A DNA stretch of 64,000 nucleotides from Nemopilema nomurai (taxonomy: Eukaryota; Cnidaria; Scyphozoa; Rhizostomeae; Rhizostomatidae), in the NCBI GenBank assembly GCA_003864495.1, contig ML133498.1, positions 1,069,418 to 1,133,417 on the forward strand. Direction: 5' to 3'. Below are positions 1 to 14,055 of this stretch, in pieces. The number at the start of each line of letters is the position of its first letter. Position 1 is the first letter of the stretch. The position numbers and the translations under genes are program-made. A model generated the notes under the pieces. The model searched no databases. It was not told the origin of the DNA and was given only the letters and a program-made list of their open reading frames with translations.

Positions 1-3000
1 GCTGAGGCAGCATCAACGATCTTTGAATCGTGCAATACGGTACATCATTCAGTTGATCATCATTTCCTTTATATTTACAGATCCCGCTCGCTTATCATTG
101 TTTCGGGAAGCTTCTTGCAATGGCAGGAGTTTCTATTACCTTCCCAATGGTGTTTGCGCCAACAACAGCACATCACAATGGACAGCTCTTTCTCTGCTAA
201 TATCGTTTAAAATACCATTACCGTGTAAACTAGGGATAGAAATCTGTTTAACCTCAATGGAGCTGATTGTGACAGACAATTTGCATAGTTTGTCCAACAA
301 TCTGTTTCATGCATTCGCTTGTGCAGACAAAAGTCTTGGCAGTCAACAAATCTTCTTTTTCGTATTTTTTTGGTACATTAGAAAAAATGGAAAAAACCTT
401 CTGTAGTTTAAAATTAATCAGGGCTCGAAAAATCCGTTCGTTTTTTGTCATTATAGGGTCAATGTTATTAGTATTTCCACTGAAGAGCCTTAACCACAGA
501 CAATGTACTGCAAGCGTTTCACCAACACAATGCAAAGCTCCCCAACATCCATACAAAAGGCTTTGAATGAGCTTCATTGCTATTTAATTTCTTTAAAAAC
601 CATCACTTATCTCAGCCTAGAAATTATTTATGGTACAAAAAAAGTTCATAAAATAAAAACCAATTTTGTTTTGAAAGTCTAGAACAAATTTTAGCCCCCT
701 TGACATTAAGTGACATTAAGATTGTCAGAAGTTTTAAGTCAATAGCAAGTTTTACTTGAAAAGGAATTTTTGTTAAAAAAAAGTTATGGAGCTTTATCAC
801 CTTTTCTAGCTAAATCTATTTAGAGCATTCCCCCAAAGAGATTCATGAATTATTGTCTTGAAGCACAAAGTAAAACTCTGCACAATGCAGCCTCAAAATT
901 CACTGTTGATAATATCAAATTATATGTTGCATAATTATGATTACTTAGTTATTTTTAACTTATTCATCTTTCAAACTCTCCTTTTAGGGACCTAGATAGA
1001 GAGCGAACAAAAATGGAGAATCAAGAGAAGAAAGTAATAAATGACATTAAGAAAATGGCAAAGGAAGGGCAAATGGTAAAAGTATTTATTTGGATTCAAT
1101 GGAAAAGTCTCCAAGACCAGACTCATTATGGTTCAGTTTATTTTAAACAGAATTGATAAGTAGATATGCCCAACTTATGAGAATAATTCATCCCTGATGG
1201 TTGAGAGATTGAATAGAAATTTACTTTGGAGATTACTTTAATTTCTTTTCTTGTAGGAATTTCTTAAAATGTAAATGACTAAGAGCTACATCAATTCAAA
1301 CCTGTAGGTCTTGTTTAGTATAGACATTATTAAGTTGGCTGCTTTTTGAAATTCCTTTTTTAGATTTTAATCCACATTTATCATGTTGTTTATCCTAAAG
1401 AGTTTATGTACCCTGCTTGTTATGTTTGAATAAACATTAATTTCTTAGACTCTCTTTAAGCTAATAAAGTTATACATGACATCCATAAACTTTACCACTA
1501 TGCATCACATTGCGAGTTAGGGACTAAGGACTAGAAGACAACAATTTCTAACTTAGTTATGAAGCTACAACACAAACAAACAACTATATCTATGACATAA
1601 CCTAGACTTATCTTTTGAAATATTCTATAACCTTATGGTGTCTTTGTTTGAGAAAGTCTATTACTAATAAGGTTGCTGAATATGTAAAGCCAGAAAGAAT
1701 GAGAATTATTTTATTTCCTCTTTTATGCAGGCACACTTAACATTTGCCATTTTTTACAAAGTTTTGACACAATAGTCTTCTGGCAAGTTTGAACTTATTT
1801 TGAAAGCTCTGTGCTCAATTCAAAATTAATTGAAAACAGTCTTTTCTGTATATATGAACATACTGTATATAGTGCTATATAGTCTTAGGCTGCCTTTATT
1901 TTATATTAACTAATGTTGCTCTAGCTCTGGTTATTAACTATATCTTTTGACAAAGCATACATCATTCCATTTTGCTTGCCATGCAATGAAAGCCTAACTA
2001 TATTCATCATTCAGGATGCTGTAAAGATAATGGCAAAGGATTTAGTTCGAACCAGAAGATATGTGAAAAAGTTTATTTTGATGAAAGCAAATCTTCAAGC
2101 CGTCTCTTTGAAAATTCAGGTAGCAACAATTTTCTTGTTCTTTTAAATTTTTGTAAATAACTCAATAAGTTTTTTGATAATTCAGTTTTCAGTTTTTTTA
2201 ATTATTTGTCTTAAAAAACAATTCAATTTGGTTATTTGATGATTCTAAGAGACCCCAAAAAGCATTCTGTGCTTTGAAGTTTCATGAATATTAACTAAGT
2301 TAGATGCTAGGAATCTTGACTGTTAAACTAAAGGTCAGGATCTAATGAGAGTCCTTTGTTTAGAAAAAATATGGGCTCAAGCTAGTTGAAAAGCCTCTGA
2401 AACACTTCTTTAATGGAAAGTTAATGAAAGGGATATATGTAATTACAAAATTCATCATAATTTGTCACATTTTGTGTTGAAAAGTGGGAAAAACTCTTGA
2501 GCTTCTCCTTTGTTATGACGATTGTGGATTTTAATTTGATGCCTTTATTCCAGACACTGAGGTCAAATGATGCCATGGCAAGAGCCATGAAGGGATGTGC
2601 CAAGGTACTATAAGCCTCATTATGATTGCCTTTCCTACTTGGGAATGTAGAAACATAGAAGTTTGTGATTGACTTTCATTTTCAAAGAAATATCTGTTAT
2701 CCTTATGGAATTGAGAAGTCTCTTTACACACTCTAGATTATTGAAAACTGTCAGTCTACTTTTTGTTCTTGTCTTTGGATTTCCCTTTCAACTAAATCAG
2801 TTTGAAAGAAAATATTTTTGTTTTTTACTAGAGGCAAAAGTATCCCTTCAGTTTCAAGCAGGTTTTTGGTTTTTGATGATCACAAGGAGTTTATACAATT
2901 TATCTTTTTCCACAGACCATGGCTCAAATGAACAAGCAGCTTAAACTGCCTGAAATTCAAAAAATTATGATGGAGTTTGAGAAGCAGGTACACTAATCTT

Positions 3001-4549
3001 TGTTTTTTGCCCAATGTTCATGAGTTATGTCCTTTCTAAGTAAGGTAAACTGGTTGCCATGGAATTATTAGTATGATGAGACTTTCATCTTTAGTTGTAG
3101 GTACAAGATCTTAAATAGTTAGAATGCTTGTTAATCTAGAGAAAATAGTTTCAAGTTTTGCAATAAAGTTTATTAAGAGAAGAAGCTAAGCTTGTTTAAC
3201 TTTTCAGTCAGAGATAATGGACATGAAAGAGGAAATGATGAATGATGCCATAGATGATGCCCTTGGGGATGAAGATGATGAGGAAAGGTGTGATCTTACC
3301 ATCTACTATTTTAACTATTGAATGTTTATATTTGGCTTATGTTATGAAAGATGATGTCAAATTGAACTTGACTTGTTTGTCGACAATAATTATATCAACA
3401 ATAACTTTATTTAGCAAATTAATGTCATTTATCAAAGGTCTCTTATTAGGAAGAAAGGGAGAGTGTAGAAAGATTTTTAGAGGAATTAATATTGGTGGTT
3501 GTCAACTGTCAAGTAATTATTTCTAATAAGATAAAGATGCAAAAGTTCCCCAATTGCTTATGAGTTATGTTTGGATTTATTTTCAATTGAGTTTTTTAGA
3601 TGTTTATGTTTGATAGGACAGCAATAAATGAGACACTGATATACTGTCACTGTTATTGTTAACCAAAATGAACATGATCCTTTTGCAGCGAGGCTGTTGT
3701 TAGTCAAGTTCTTGATGAACTGGGTCTTAGCTTAACTGACCAGGTAATTTGTCTCTCTATGCCTACATTGCTAGTTTTTCTAATTTTAAGAAGAGTGAAT
3801 AAAATGTTGAGCCATCTTCCTTTCTACCATCACAAACATTGCACTATAACAAAAGAATGCTTTGGTATGCAGCTAGCCACTAAATTACTAAGCAATTTCA
3901 AGAGCAATACCTTTTTGAAAGTGCCTTTGAAAATCAAGTCCATTGTTTACAAATGTTTAATTAGTCATTTAAACTAAAAGCCATGTTAACATCTAAAAAC
4001 CCTTTTTCTTGTGCTTTAGAGTTGGAAATGATATATTTATTTTTCACTGCTGCAGCCTCATAAATAATCCCACCAGTCTTGATTGGTTCATTCCATCCTT
4101 TAATGGCATTTGTTTTTCTGCAGCTCTCTGGTCTACCTGAGGCGGGTGCATCATTGGCCACAAGCCATAAGGCGCCACCGGCTGCTGTAGCAGCTGCCGA
4201 TGCTGATGCTGATCTCCAAGCCAGGTTCACTTCTAATATTTCTTTGTTTTGTCTTAAATTTGTTTTCTTTCAAGACAAATCTTTTTAAGACTTCATTAGA
4301 AATTTTGAAACCAAGCACACCAATTGAAAAATTGTCAAATATAAGGAATAGTCCAACTTTGCCAATGTATTAATTGGCACTTCTGCATCACTAATGTAGC
4401 TGTGACCTTTTTTATTGTTGCTCAAATAATCTTCTGTGGTGGTGCTAGGTAATATCTGTTCCAATACATTTAGGTTGGACAACTTGAGCTTTTATATGAT
4501 AACTGATTGAAATCTTCCTTGTAGGCTGGACAATCTGCGAAAGGAATAA
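1..4549 (+). CDS. CHMP2A: CHMP2A, ESCRT-III subunit (5' partial)
   Basis: Charged multivesicular body protein 2A, a core ESCRT-III filament subunit that co-assembles with CHMP3 and recruits VPS4 for membrane scission at endosomes, the midbody and the nuclear envelope. Coding exons: 1-39 (partial), 988-1075, 2015-2119, 2554-2604, 2916-2987, 3208-3287, 3689-3743, 4124-4224, 4525-4549 (TAA 4547-4549). All joins are GT-AG and keep one frame, giving 204 residues here. The family is about 222 residues, so roughly 14 N-terminal residues lie off the left edge. Visible blocks match the vertebrate protein closely: LRQHQRSLNRAIR, KKMAKEGQM, MAKDLVRTRRYVKKF, NKQLKLPEIQKIMMEFEKQ, EIMDMKEEMMNDAIDDALGDE. 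The C-terminus DADLQARLDNLRKE is a MIT-interacting motif (MIM1) that binds VPS4. Features of 2A rather than 2B are the QLKLP..QKIMMEF and VSQVLDELGLSLTD blocks. No damage seen. Confidence 0.95.
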
Positions 4550-7500
4550 TCGAATATAAAAGAAACTTTTTCCCAATCTTGAACTACACTCAGGGAGATA
4601 TAGATTTGTATATTAATTTTTATACTTCATGCGATGTTGAATGTCATTTTATTTAAATGGTGTGTTGCTAGGCACCATGAGTTTTGTGCCAGCATTGCAC
4701 ACAAGGAAGAAACATAAGTACACAGCTCAGTGTAACTTTGGAGAGACTTAATTTTAATTGTTCAAGTTCAGAATTATCTTGCAGTATTATTCCAAAGTAA
4801 ATGTTCATTTTTCACTTTCAATATTCAAGATTTTCAAAGCACCTTTAAATTTTGTTGATGAAGATCAACCCCTAAACATGTTTAAAATGCCATTTCCTGC
4901 GCTATGGTCGCTACACCAGTGCTTTATGATTGTGGATTTTGATTATGCAAAAGGATCCGACAATAATTGTATTCTGGTCTATGCAAGTCATTCTATCATC
5001 TAACTGACATTAGTACTTTAGAGGAATTTGTAGCCATTTCTGTAATATGTCTATCGATTTTAGTATCCCATCCATAACAACACTGAAGGGCCATCAATTG
5101 TTCAACCGTCGATACGCATAACTTTGTAATGTTCATTTATAAAAGTTCCTGCATTTTCATCTCTCTTTCGAATCTGTGATTCCTTAACTTCCCTCATAAA
5201 TGATGGTAAATCCAAGCACGAATCGACCTTTGTCTGGGCGTAGAACCAGGATGCATCTGCAAACATTATTACTGAGCACATGATTAAGTAATATTATAAA
5301 AAGAAATGGCCCATGAACGGTTCCTTGGGGAACTCCGCTAGCATGTTCTACTCGGTTTTATTTACATTTAGTAAGTACTACTCTTTAATCTCGCTCGAGA
5401 ATCTGCTGCATTCAAATCGAGTAGCTCTCCGTTTTTGTTAAAAGTGAGCGTGTGTGGTGTCGAGTCAAATCGTAGCTATCGAGACAAGCAAAAACACGAA
5501 CGCCATTTCCATTCCTCGCATTAGCTGGTGGTGATTGCGTATAAATCTTTGTCTAATGTGGCTTCGTTTCTTTTACTGTCAAATGTCTCGTAGCAATGAA
5601 TGGATGGAGACATCATTGCCTAAAGATAGCGACCATTGTGCTGGAAAGGGAAGCGGTTTCCTGATGTTTAGAACATGAACTCCCCTAAGAACAATGGCGG
5701 CACTTAATTTCCACAAATCGTATGCCTTTTGCCACGCAATTGGAGATCACCCCTAGCTCTCTGCTTTCAAGATCAGCCAATAGTCTTGACCCATATTTGA
5801 CCGTTGGTGAACTCTCAATATATTGCACCTAATTACTTCTCAAATATTTGTGCCTCCATTCTTTATCTTCACCTGCCTTTTTTGATCTATGCTGGCAGTT
5901 TGTTGCCAAGCAGACATCATTATGCAGCCAAAAGATTTCAAATCCGTTGTTTGGTTGGCTCACTTAACCTGCAAACCTCATCTAAGACATTTTCCTATTT
6001 CAGTGCAGCTAAAGAGTTGTAGCGCAACTTGGTTTTAAAGAATTTTTAAGAATTTATTGTTAGCAATTTTCCTGCTTCTTTTCCTTTGTTCATAAAAATT
6101 CTATTGTCCTACTTTGAGAATCGCCTTTCCAAACTTAGGTCTCGCCTTTTGCTGTTAATACGTGCTGCTCGTAATGCAAACCAGTTATTTTGAGGAATCT
6201 AGGCCCGAAATTGAGCTAATTGTGGCTACTTTTAGTGAAAGATTGATGTGAGCCAACCAAAATATCGCTTGCATGACGGGGCTCTTCCAGCAATAGAACT
6301 GTAAACAGAAAAACTTTTGTCGTTCCTATGGATACCTGCCACATCTTTCGTGGCATTCGTTTTCATGTTTTCGTGATCTGTATCTCCAGTTGCAAGACTT
6401 TATCTTAACACAAACATCGCATTTTCCTTCTGTTATAAGGAACTTTGCTAAATATGCTTTGAATAGGATTAAGGCAGCTGGCAGACGGGGGTCATGTCAT
6501 TTCAAACTCATGTCTCGTGGCAACCGTTTGCATCGTAGCTGCTCCGCAGTCAGCCTCCTGCTCAGCGTCGTTCCTGAATAGGCCATGTAGAGTTGGTTGC
6601 CCGCAATGCTTCTTTGGTTGAGTGCAGCTGAAATTTTGAAGCAGCTTCCTCGTTCCCCACCAGTCCATTCGCGCTAAACCAATAAGAGGCCAAGTTGACA
6701 TCTACATGAAGGGCCCTGTTGCGTTGCTTTTCGGTAACGGACGGAACATGTGTAAAGCCTCGTTCTGAAACGGGTCACAGGAGGAATCAAGATCAGTACT
6801 TGAAAATCGCCCTGGATGGAAGAGCAGTTTGCATGCCCCATGAAACATCTCTTTTGGAATCTACTGAGAAGTTTGTGATGTAATACAGTCCATGGGATAC
6901 ATCCTTTTGCTCAAGTGGCAATGCTTTATAAATTCGCTTGGAGCAACGCTGCAAGCATAGAGTACTAAGGTACAACATATCAAAAACCTCTTCAAGGAAA
7001 GAGGGCTCAATTTGTGCAAAATTGTGATGCCGTCATCTCAATACTTTCTACAGATAATTGGTCTTGAAGAAACTGTAGTCAATGTTACTGGCATCTACAT
7101 TCATCAGTGCAAGCCCATTTATGCTATTGTTGCTTATCTACATAAATTGCTCTTAAGATATTTGCAGTGATTTTGTTGACGTGAAAGATTCAAATTCGCA
7201 GATTTCCCAACTGTTTTTGGTGACAATTTTTAATTCAAATCACCTTAAAAAACCTAAGAAGCCAAGAGATCAATGCTGTGGTTATCTCGGCATTTATAAA
7301 TACTTGAAGATTACTTATATTGAAGATAACCCATTAAATGTGAATTAGTTCATCTAGGCATTTTACATTCAACAGGTTATCTTTCTAACGCGGATTAAGT
7401 CCTGTTAATATCAGATAACTCTATTATTTCTCTCGCCTATTTGATAGCCAATATTTAACTATGAATTATTGATGTGTCAAAGTGATATGAATTATTAATT

Positions 7501-9682
7501 TCGCTTTTTACAAAGTAGGCCTCAACTGCCTACTTAAAGTATATGCTGTTCCAAACATTGGTGTCCGTTTTGATCTGTTGTCATCTGTGTGTTGTGTGAT
7601 CTGTCGAACTGGACTACCAATGCGACGACGTCCAAAAGTGTCGTAACTGCAAGAAGCGGGCTTTTTAACCAGCATACATCTATTCAAGGGCAACTACTAA
7701 AGAAAAATGGTAAAAAAAACCGCGAGTCATAAATCATTGTTGATGGAAACAATGGACTGTTTTTCCTGTCATTTGTACTGTAATCTCTGTTACACTAAAA
7801 CATAAATGGGGCTCCCCTTCTTTCGAACCCGAATTTCAAGTCACATGGAGCTTGCCCCGTCTATGACAACTGAATTTTCGAATCAAACGCACTGTTGCAA
7901 TGCATATTTAGCTTAAGTGGTCAGCGTGGTGGCACGGGGGTGTAGTCACAGAATTGGCTCTTCTCGATAACTACATACAGCATCTGAAAGCGATACACCA
8001 TGTTACTTAAAATAATGTCAGGTAATATAGAAATGAGACGGATATGCTTTTGCTTCATGGTTTAAATTTCTTAGTTTGATAATATTAATTATAATTACTT
8101 AGTTCAATAATGTTCATTATAATTACTTAGTTCGATAATGTTCATTATAATAACTTAGTTTGATTATTCCAGAGTTTCGCTCCCGAATTACGCCCACCCA
8201 GCTACCCAGCTTCTAAACCAATCTGCGCGGGAAAGCAAGATGTCATTAGATACCCGTGACCGAGGCTACATTCAAACTGCACCGTTTTCGTTGTAATCCG
8301 GTTACATGGTTAAACACGTTGCCCTTTCACATTGCTCCGTTGCTACATTGAAACGATAGGCGTCCATATTGCTGCAAAGAATGCGAAATCAATGCCTCCT
8401 TTTCAAAACGAGTCTCTACAAAAGCCTGAACATTTGCTCAGAAAAGGACCTGGTGCGAGGCGTAACAATGCGCCGAGAAGAGGTTGCTATCAAAAATAAA
8501 CATGCCCCCGAAATCAAGCGAAAAGGTATTTACATAGACAGGTGACGGACTGATTTGTTGCTAAGCACAATGACCGGAATACAAGCCTGGAAAGTGCTCA
8601 AGGCAAAAACTGCGAAAAGACATTCGTTCAATACTTGATCAAAAGCCAAGACACGTATGTGAGCCTGATAATGCGTATGAAAGAAATATCATGACAATCA
8701 GCCCCTAAATGGTGCTACAATGAGCCAGCTTTCTCCTTCATTGTCAGGAACTCGTCTTGAAATTTACACTTACAGCTAGTGACATCAAAGATTACACGCA
8801 GGATTTTACGTTTACATGCGATTTTTGTCACGTAAAGATTGCATCAGAGAACTGGCACTAGCAAAATCTTGAAGCCTACCTGAAAGATGATTAATAAGAC
8901 GCCGTTCTTATTCCCTGTTTTCATGCTGAAAAGAAGACCTCTTCAATGTTTCCATCTTGCTCCACTTTACAGACTAGCTGGTTTTAAATCTCTTGCTATG
9001 CATTTTGATAAGTGATTCCAGTGCGCCACAAAGAGAACGCTTTTGAAACACGGGCAATAGAACTGGCTAGAAGCCTTCTCCCTAGAAAACATCGCCCGGG
9101 GCGTTATGAACAGTCCTTCATTGTCGCAGTGTTTTTCGGGCTCATCCAAGCAGTGTGAATCATTCAGTATCAAAACGAGGTCAAAAATACAAATGTTCTG
9201 TCACGTGACATGCATGAAGCGTCTTGCAACAGAATGCGAGAAAGGCCCGGCTCGCCAAATTTCGAATCAAAGCAACTGGCGTGGGATGCATTCGCGCGGG
9301 AAGACGTGACATTTCGCTTGCTCATCTGCAACCGCTGCCCCGGGCCAAAACCAACCCGTTAGCATGGAATATCGCTTTCCCAGCCACATATCCTGCCTCC
9401 GTCAATCACGTCATTATAATTCACTTTCCCACTCTGTTTCACCTGCCGTCTCTCACAAATGCAGGACGACCCCCGTCTTGCCATAGCATTGTGTTTGGGA
9501 AATTGGACTGGTACATATCGAGTTCTGTAATGAAAACTGCGCTTTTATGTTTTCGGAAAATGACGTCGAAGCACAGAGTTGCCTGAGAAACAGGCCCTCC
9601 CTCAAACGACAACAGTTTTCTGCTAGAGGGAGCCAATATGTCGGACTCACTACTGCTCAAGTAGATTCAAGACGAGAAAACC
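4550..9682. other. Intergenic stretch without recognisable gene
   Basis: Both strands were read. Open frames are short and none resembles a known protein or shows a splice-consistent series of exons. A 31-codon frame starting at the ATG near 5583 ends at a stop and has no recognisable relative. The interval contains the AT-rich 28-bp tandem repeat at 8070-8166. The last 600 bases are more GC-rich and probably hold the 5' region of the Ig-domain gene; that is inferred from position only. Confidence 0.5.
8070..8166. repeat. 28-bp AT-rich tandem repeat, about 3.5 copies
   Basis: Three consecutive 28-base units begin at 8070, 8098 and 8126, each starting cttagtt and containing a TTCATTATAATTA-like core. 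A fourth partial unit starts at 8154. Units 2 and 3 differ at only two positions, while unit 1 is more diverged. It is intergenic and no function is apparent. Confidence 0.85.
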
Positions 9683-12600
9683 ATGTTCTTCCGCTCTGCT
9701 GCCATCGTCTGCTTCTTCTTCTGGACAGAAGCAGTTTTTTCAGCAAGTAAGAGCAATATTTTATATTCCTGAATTATCTCTTAAGGCTGATGACCCAGCA
9801 TTAACTCCAGCTATTTTGAATACTTTGCTTAGCTTCTTACAATAAACATTTGAATGTCTTGCTTATCTACACGATCGTGCGTTAACTCGTAAAAACCATG
9901 TGAATTAAGCATTAGCAATGAATTCTCGGAACAGTGGATGATTTTTAAGAGATCCCTCTTAAATGTTACTACTGCGCTGAAATGCTATGAAACGACCACT
10001 GATTACTTCTACTGTAACAAATCTCGCAGATCTGACGAGTAACGGTTTGTTATTGAAGGTAGCAAAAGCAGTTTCTTTCTCCATTTAAAACATGAATGCC
10101 TATTCAAGATGCCTTAAATTCCTCTTCAAAACGCAAACGCAATGTTTCATGCTGAGTTTACTCCTTTTCAACAACACCTGTCTTTCGTACAATGGTAAGC
10201 CTCTTTGTCGCTTGTTCAAAAGACTCGCTTGAAAAATGATAATTTTTTAGGATGGTTTTTTTTACAAATCCTTTTTATACACAAGTCCCAGTAAAAAGGA
10301 CTTAAAGAAAAAGTTAATTCGTATCGGGAAGGAGAAGTCGATGTCCGATATCCGATCAGACTTTCATTTTCAAGCAATATTAGTATACACTGTGTAAAGT
10401 GGGAAGGTTATGTCATTTATGGTAAAAATTTTCTGACTTGCCAAGTCCCAAATCTCAAGCAAGTGTGGATGATACTTGCGAAAAGAATTAGGTTAGGCCA
10501 AGATTTCTCCGACTTCAAAACCAAAACTGGACGAGCAAGGAATGATTGATGACGTAGGGCGAAAGGCTATGGGAGATTCGTTTCATCAAGTTAGAGGAAG
10601 ATAAGCTGCTTATTTGACAGATACGATGAATTTGAAGCAGAAAAAGCTTCGCTTTCTTGATTCAATATTTTATGCCATCTTTTCGATTGAATGCGCTGTA
10701 AGATTACAGTTAATCGCAATTCGCTAACAGAGGCGCCATTGGTAATTCGCTGCTCTCGTTGTTTCAAACTGACAAATAAAGTTAAACCGCTAGCGCTGTC
10801 CGTATTACAAACTGAGAAGAATTTAAGGACAATTTTGGCTCATTCCTTTATCTAACGGCGTATAGAAATGACAAATCGTCTGATGAGCAATTCTTCTTCA
10901 AGTAACAGCTTCTGTGGGTTGAATTTTCTTCTTCATTGGGGTAGTCTTCTTGTGCATCTCTTTTAATCATTCATAACATATCCTGGAATGCACTGGTTCC
11001 CCCTGTTTCAATTTCTTATTATTGTCTTTAAGAAAGTTGCTATTAACGCATTCGGTTTTAGCGCAATAAGAAAGCGTTGCTTGCTTCTTGCTCAGAGTCT
11101 TTTCCTTAAGGACAATTTCTTGTTATGGCAACCCCCTGAATATCATCGCAGCACAATCCATTTTTTCGCAATTAGTCTGGAGACTTTCAAACAAATTGCT
11201 CTTTAGGTCTAACAGGTTACTTCTTGTTCCTCCAACAAATATCATAGCAAATTTGAAATATGCCGCAAGACAATTGAAAAAATTTGCAGAGCAGAGTTTT
11301 ATTGCAATGCAAATTTAGTGTCCGCGGGAAGTTGGTTTCAAGTTACGTGGGAAAAGCATCTGAACAAACCGGACTTTTGCTTTTATTCAATCTGCTTGCT
11401 TTGATATATCCTCCTCGTTTAGCACAAGCACAGAGCGGCGATCTAGTTTGCAGAAAAAATGATAGCCATAGAGTTAAGGCCTAGCTTTATTGCATCGAAG
11501 CGTCATTCGCCCCAGATGATTATTTTGTGTAGCCTCGAATTGACCAATCTTCCCATTTCCCACTGATGATTGTTCGACCTAAACGAGACTCATTTTGCTC
11601 AAATCAAAGTCGACTAACGATGCCCTCGTTCTGGTCACGGTGTGGCCTTGCTCAGCATTTGCAAAGAAACATATGTGGACAATTTTGTTTTAATAACTTT
11701 TAATTGTTGCGAATTATCTTACGTAAGCAGACGAATCAAATGTAGCCAGTAGTCATTACGTAGAGCAAGTGGAATATCAATGTTAGAGTCCTAAAAAGTT
11801 GAAATTTGTTGAACAGGGCAAATTCACAAGATTGACCGCAAGTACATAGCCCAGGAAGGCGATGATATCAGAATGGTTGCCTTCTTTAGAGGCGTGGATC
11901 TGGCGGTGATTCCCGCCAAAGCCACGTGGTATCGCCACAACAGACGACTATTGCCGGGGTCGGCGAAGTACCAGCTCAGCAACAATGAATCGATGTTGAC
12001 AATCTACAACGTTGCCCTGGGAGACGCTGGACACTACAACTGCACATTGGATGTATCCAATAACACAACATTCATCACCAAGTTCACTGTAATCATCCAG
12101 AAAAGTAAGGCAATATTTTCAATGAGTCTCTACGATTCTTCCTATTGTGGTATCTGTCCTATTTTATTAGGTGCCATTGATCTCTATTTTATGAAATCCC
12201 CTCTCCTTCGATATTATTCATAATACCTAGACTGTACATTTTATGGTCTCGATCTTTATTAGGTTTCGTTCAACGTTTGGACAAAAATTTCCTTATGAGA
12301 GGGAGGCATCTAAGATTTTACACCTTAAAAGATGAATTCATTTGAAGTATAATCCGTCCGTCTACCCTTCTGTCTATGAGAAAAGCAAGCCCTTTCCCGT
12401 GTCTGTCTCCTGTCTGCATCTCCATGTCGCTAGGAGGTAGGCAACGTGAAGCCGATGACTTAACTTGTTGCAACTTGTACTAGAAAATGATACTACGCTG
12501 CTATAGTAAGCTGTATTTTGGTGGAATGGCTCTCTCGTCCTTGTTTTATCATGCAGCTTTCTGTTGCAAGTCGTATTTAAATTTCCAGCCATATGACGTA

Positions 12601-12791
12601 TTCCCTTTTGACTCTTTGCAGATCCCTTGCCGTCCTGGGCACTAGCATTAATCATCGTGGGCCTAGTCGTCATGCTGATCTGCACGGTGCTGTTCTTCAG
12701 GTGCAGAAAAGAGATCACGTCTCTTGTCATCAGGAGCATGCCCAGGAGAAGAAAGAAAACATATACTTGTGAAACCTCGTTTCAGGTATAA
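9683..12791 (+). CDS. Single-Ig-domain type I membrane protein
   Basis: Three exons, 9683-9746, 11817-12104 and 12622-12791, join in phase 1 at both GT-AG junctions and give 173 residues. Exon 1 is a 21-residue signal peptide (MFF.., hydrophobic IVCFFFW core, ending VFSA). Exon 2 is one Ig-like domain: strand-C tryptophan (TWYRH), strand-E SMLTIYNV and strand-F DAGHYNC are clear. The strand-B cysteine is absent (DIRMVAF where V.L.C is usual), leaving one cysteine in the ectodomain. NXS/T sequons occur at NES, NCT, NNT and NTT. Exon 3 encodes a linker, a transmembrane segment (ALALIIVGLVVMLICTVLFF), a basic stretch and a short tail ending TSFQV, which fits a class II PDZ ligand. The family is unknown; an adhesion or recognition receptor is inference. 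The stop overlaps a possible donor (CAG|gtataa), so a longer tail isoform is possible. Confidence 0.75.
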
Positions 12792-13417
12792 ACGGCGATA
12801 TTCATACTTTTGAAAGGAGCAATAGAAATTTCCAACACAAAGAAATTTCTCAACTAGATGGGACTTAGCTCCTGAAATAGTTTTGATGAAGTGGTTGTTG
12901 GATTGGATTGTTGGTTGAAACAGTAGCATTGAGCATTTAGAATGCCGGTTGTTGGTCTGTAGAATAGGGCAATATGGCACAGAAAGATTTTTCTCAAATT
13001 AATTTGGAAAACTTAAGTTTGTGGCAACGGTCATGGACATTGTCTAAATGGTAAGAATATATTTCTACAAACTGTCTTCCATGAGCCTCAATCTTTATTT
13101 GGTCTCTCGGGGTAAAAACGCACTGGTCGTCTTGTAAATCAGCGAAGATATTTTTACAGATTTCTTTTGGGCTCGATAAATTGACGAATAATTCATTTGC
13201 ATTCAATTTAAATATACAAATGTAAGGAAGAACATATTAGGCTGTTCTTCTCCCCGACTCATGAAGTTTTCCATTAGCACCTGGCATAAGTCAAAACCCC
13301 CAAACACAAACCAGCTTTCAGGTACAGAAAGTGAAATTCAACAATTCACTTAACTTATTGTAATGTACAAGTTAACAACCACGATGATGCATATGCTATT
13401 ACTTGAGCTGAGTAGTC

Positions 13418-13423
13418 AATAAA
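13418..13423 (+). terminator. Possible poly(A) signal of the Ig-protein gene
   Basis: AATAAA about 630 bases after the stop at 12791, the first canonical hexamer noticed in the downstream region. It is supported by position only. Confidence 0.35.
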
Positions 13424-14055
13424 ACAATAGAAGCTTGATTAAACTTAAAGTCAGCTGCTGGTCTTTTCAGTTTTCACCTAACAAAATGATGATTCATGGA
13501 GGAAATTTTCTTCATTTACTTTTTCTTTCTTTCCTCCATTTCTGATTGTGATAGATTGTAGATAAGAAGAAATATCGACTTTATGAATGATTTGAATTAT
13601 TTTTTAATGATGAGTATTGTGCTGTCAGCGATACGTAGTGGATTGAATAGAATAGGACCAAGTATTGATTCTTGTGATACTTCTAACTAAAAGTGGTAAT
13701 GTCATTCCTGTCTTTTGCATCTATCGACAAAAAATTGCTTTCAGAAGATTTATGGCAAACATCCAAAATGTTTAATTCTAACATTCACTGCTTGTTGAAT
13801 CAAAAATGAGCATAAATTGTATTTTCTATATTAAAGATCTCGCCAGTTGATGGTAAAAGATGATGATTATTAAACACATGTATATAATGACAGAGGAAGA
13901 AAAATGGATTCTTACATTTTGCATTAAGTTACTGCATAATAGACTAAATTTCAAATTGCACTTTCAGTGCGCACGTGCTGGTGTAACTGCATTTTTAAAT
14001 CAGAAAATATTGCATCAGAAAACTCAAAGTATTAAAAATGGTAAGTAATAGCGTA

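Noticed and set aside
7820..7840. tRNA-like TTCGAACCC block
   Set aside because: No acceptor, D or anticodon arm can be folded around it.
9224..9586. 120-codon frame before the Ig gene
   Set aside because: No recognisable motif, strong overlap with frames on the other strand, and GC-rich composition that lowers stop frequency.
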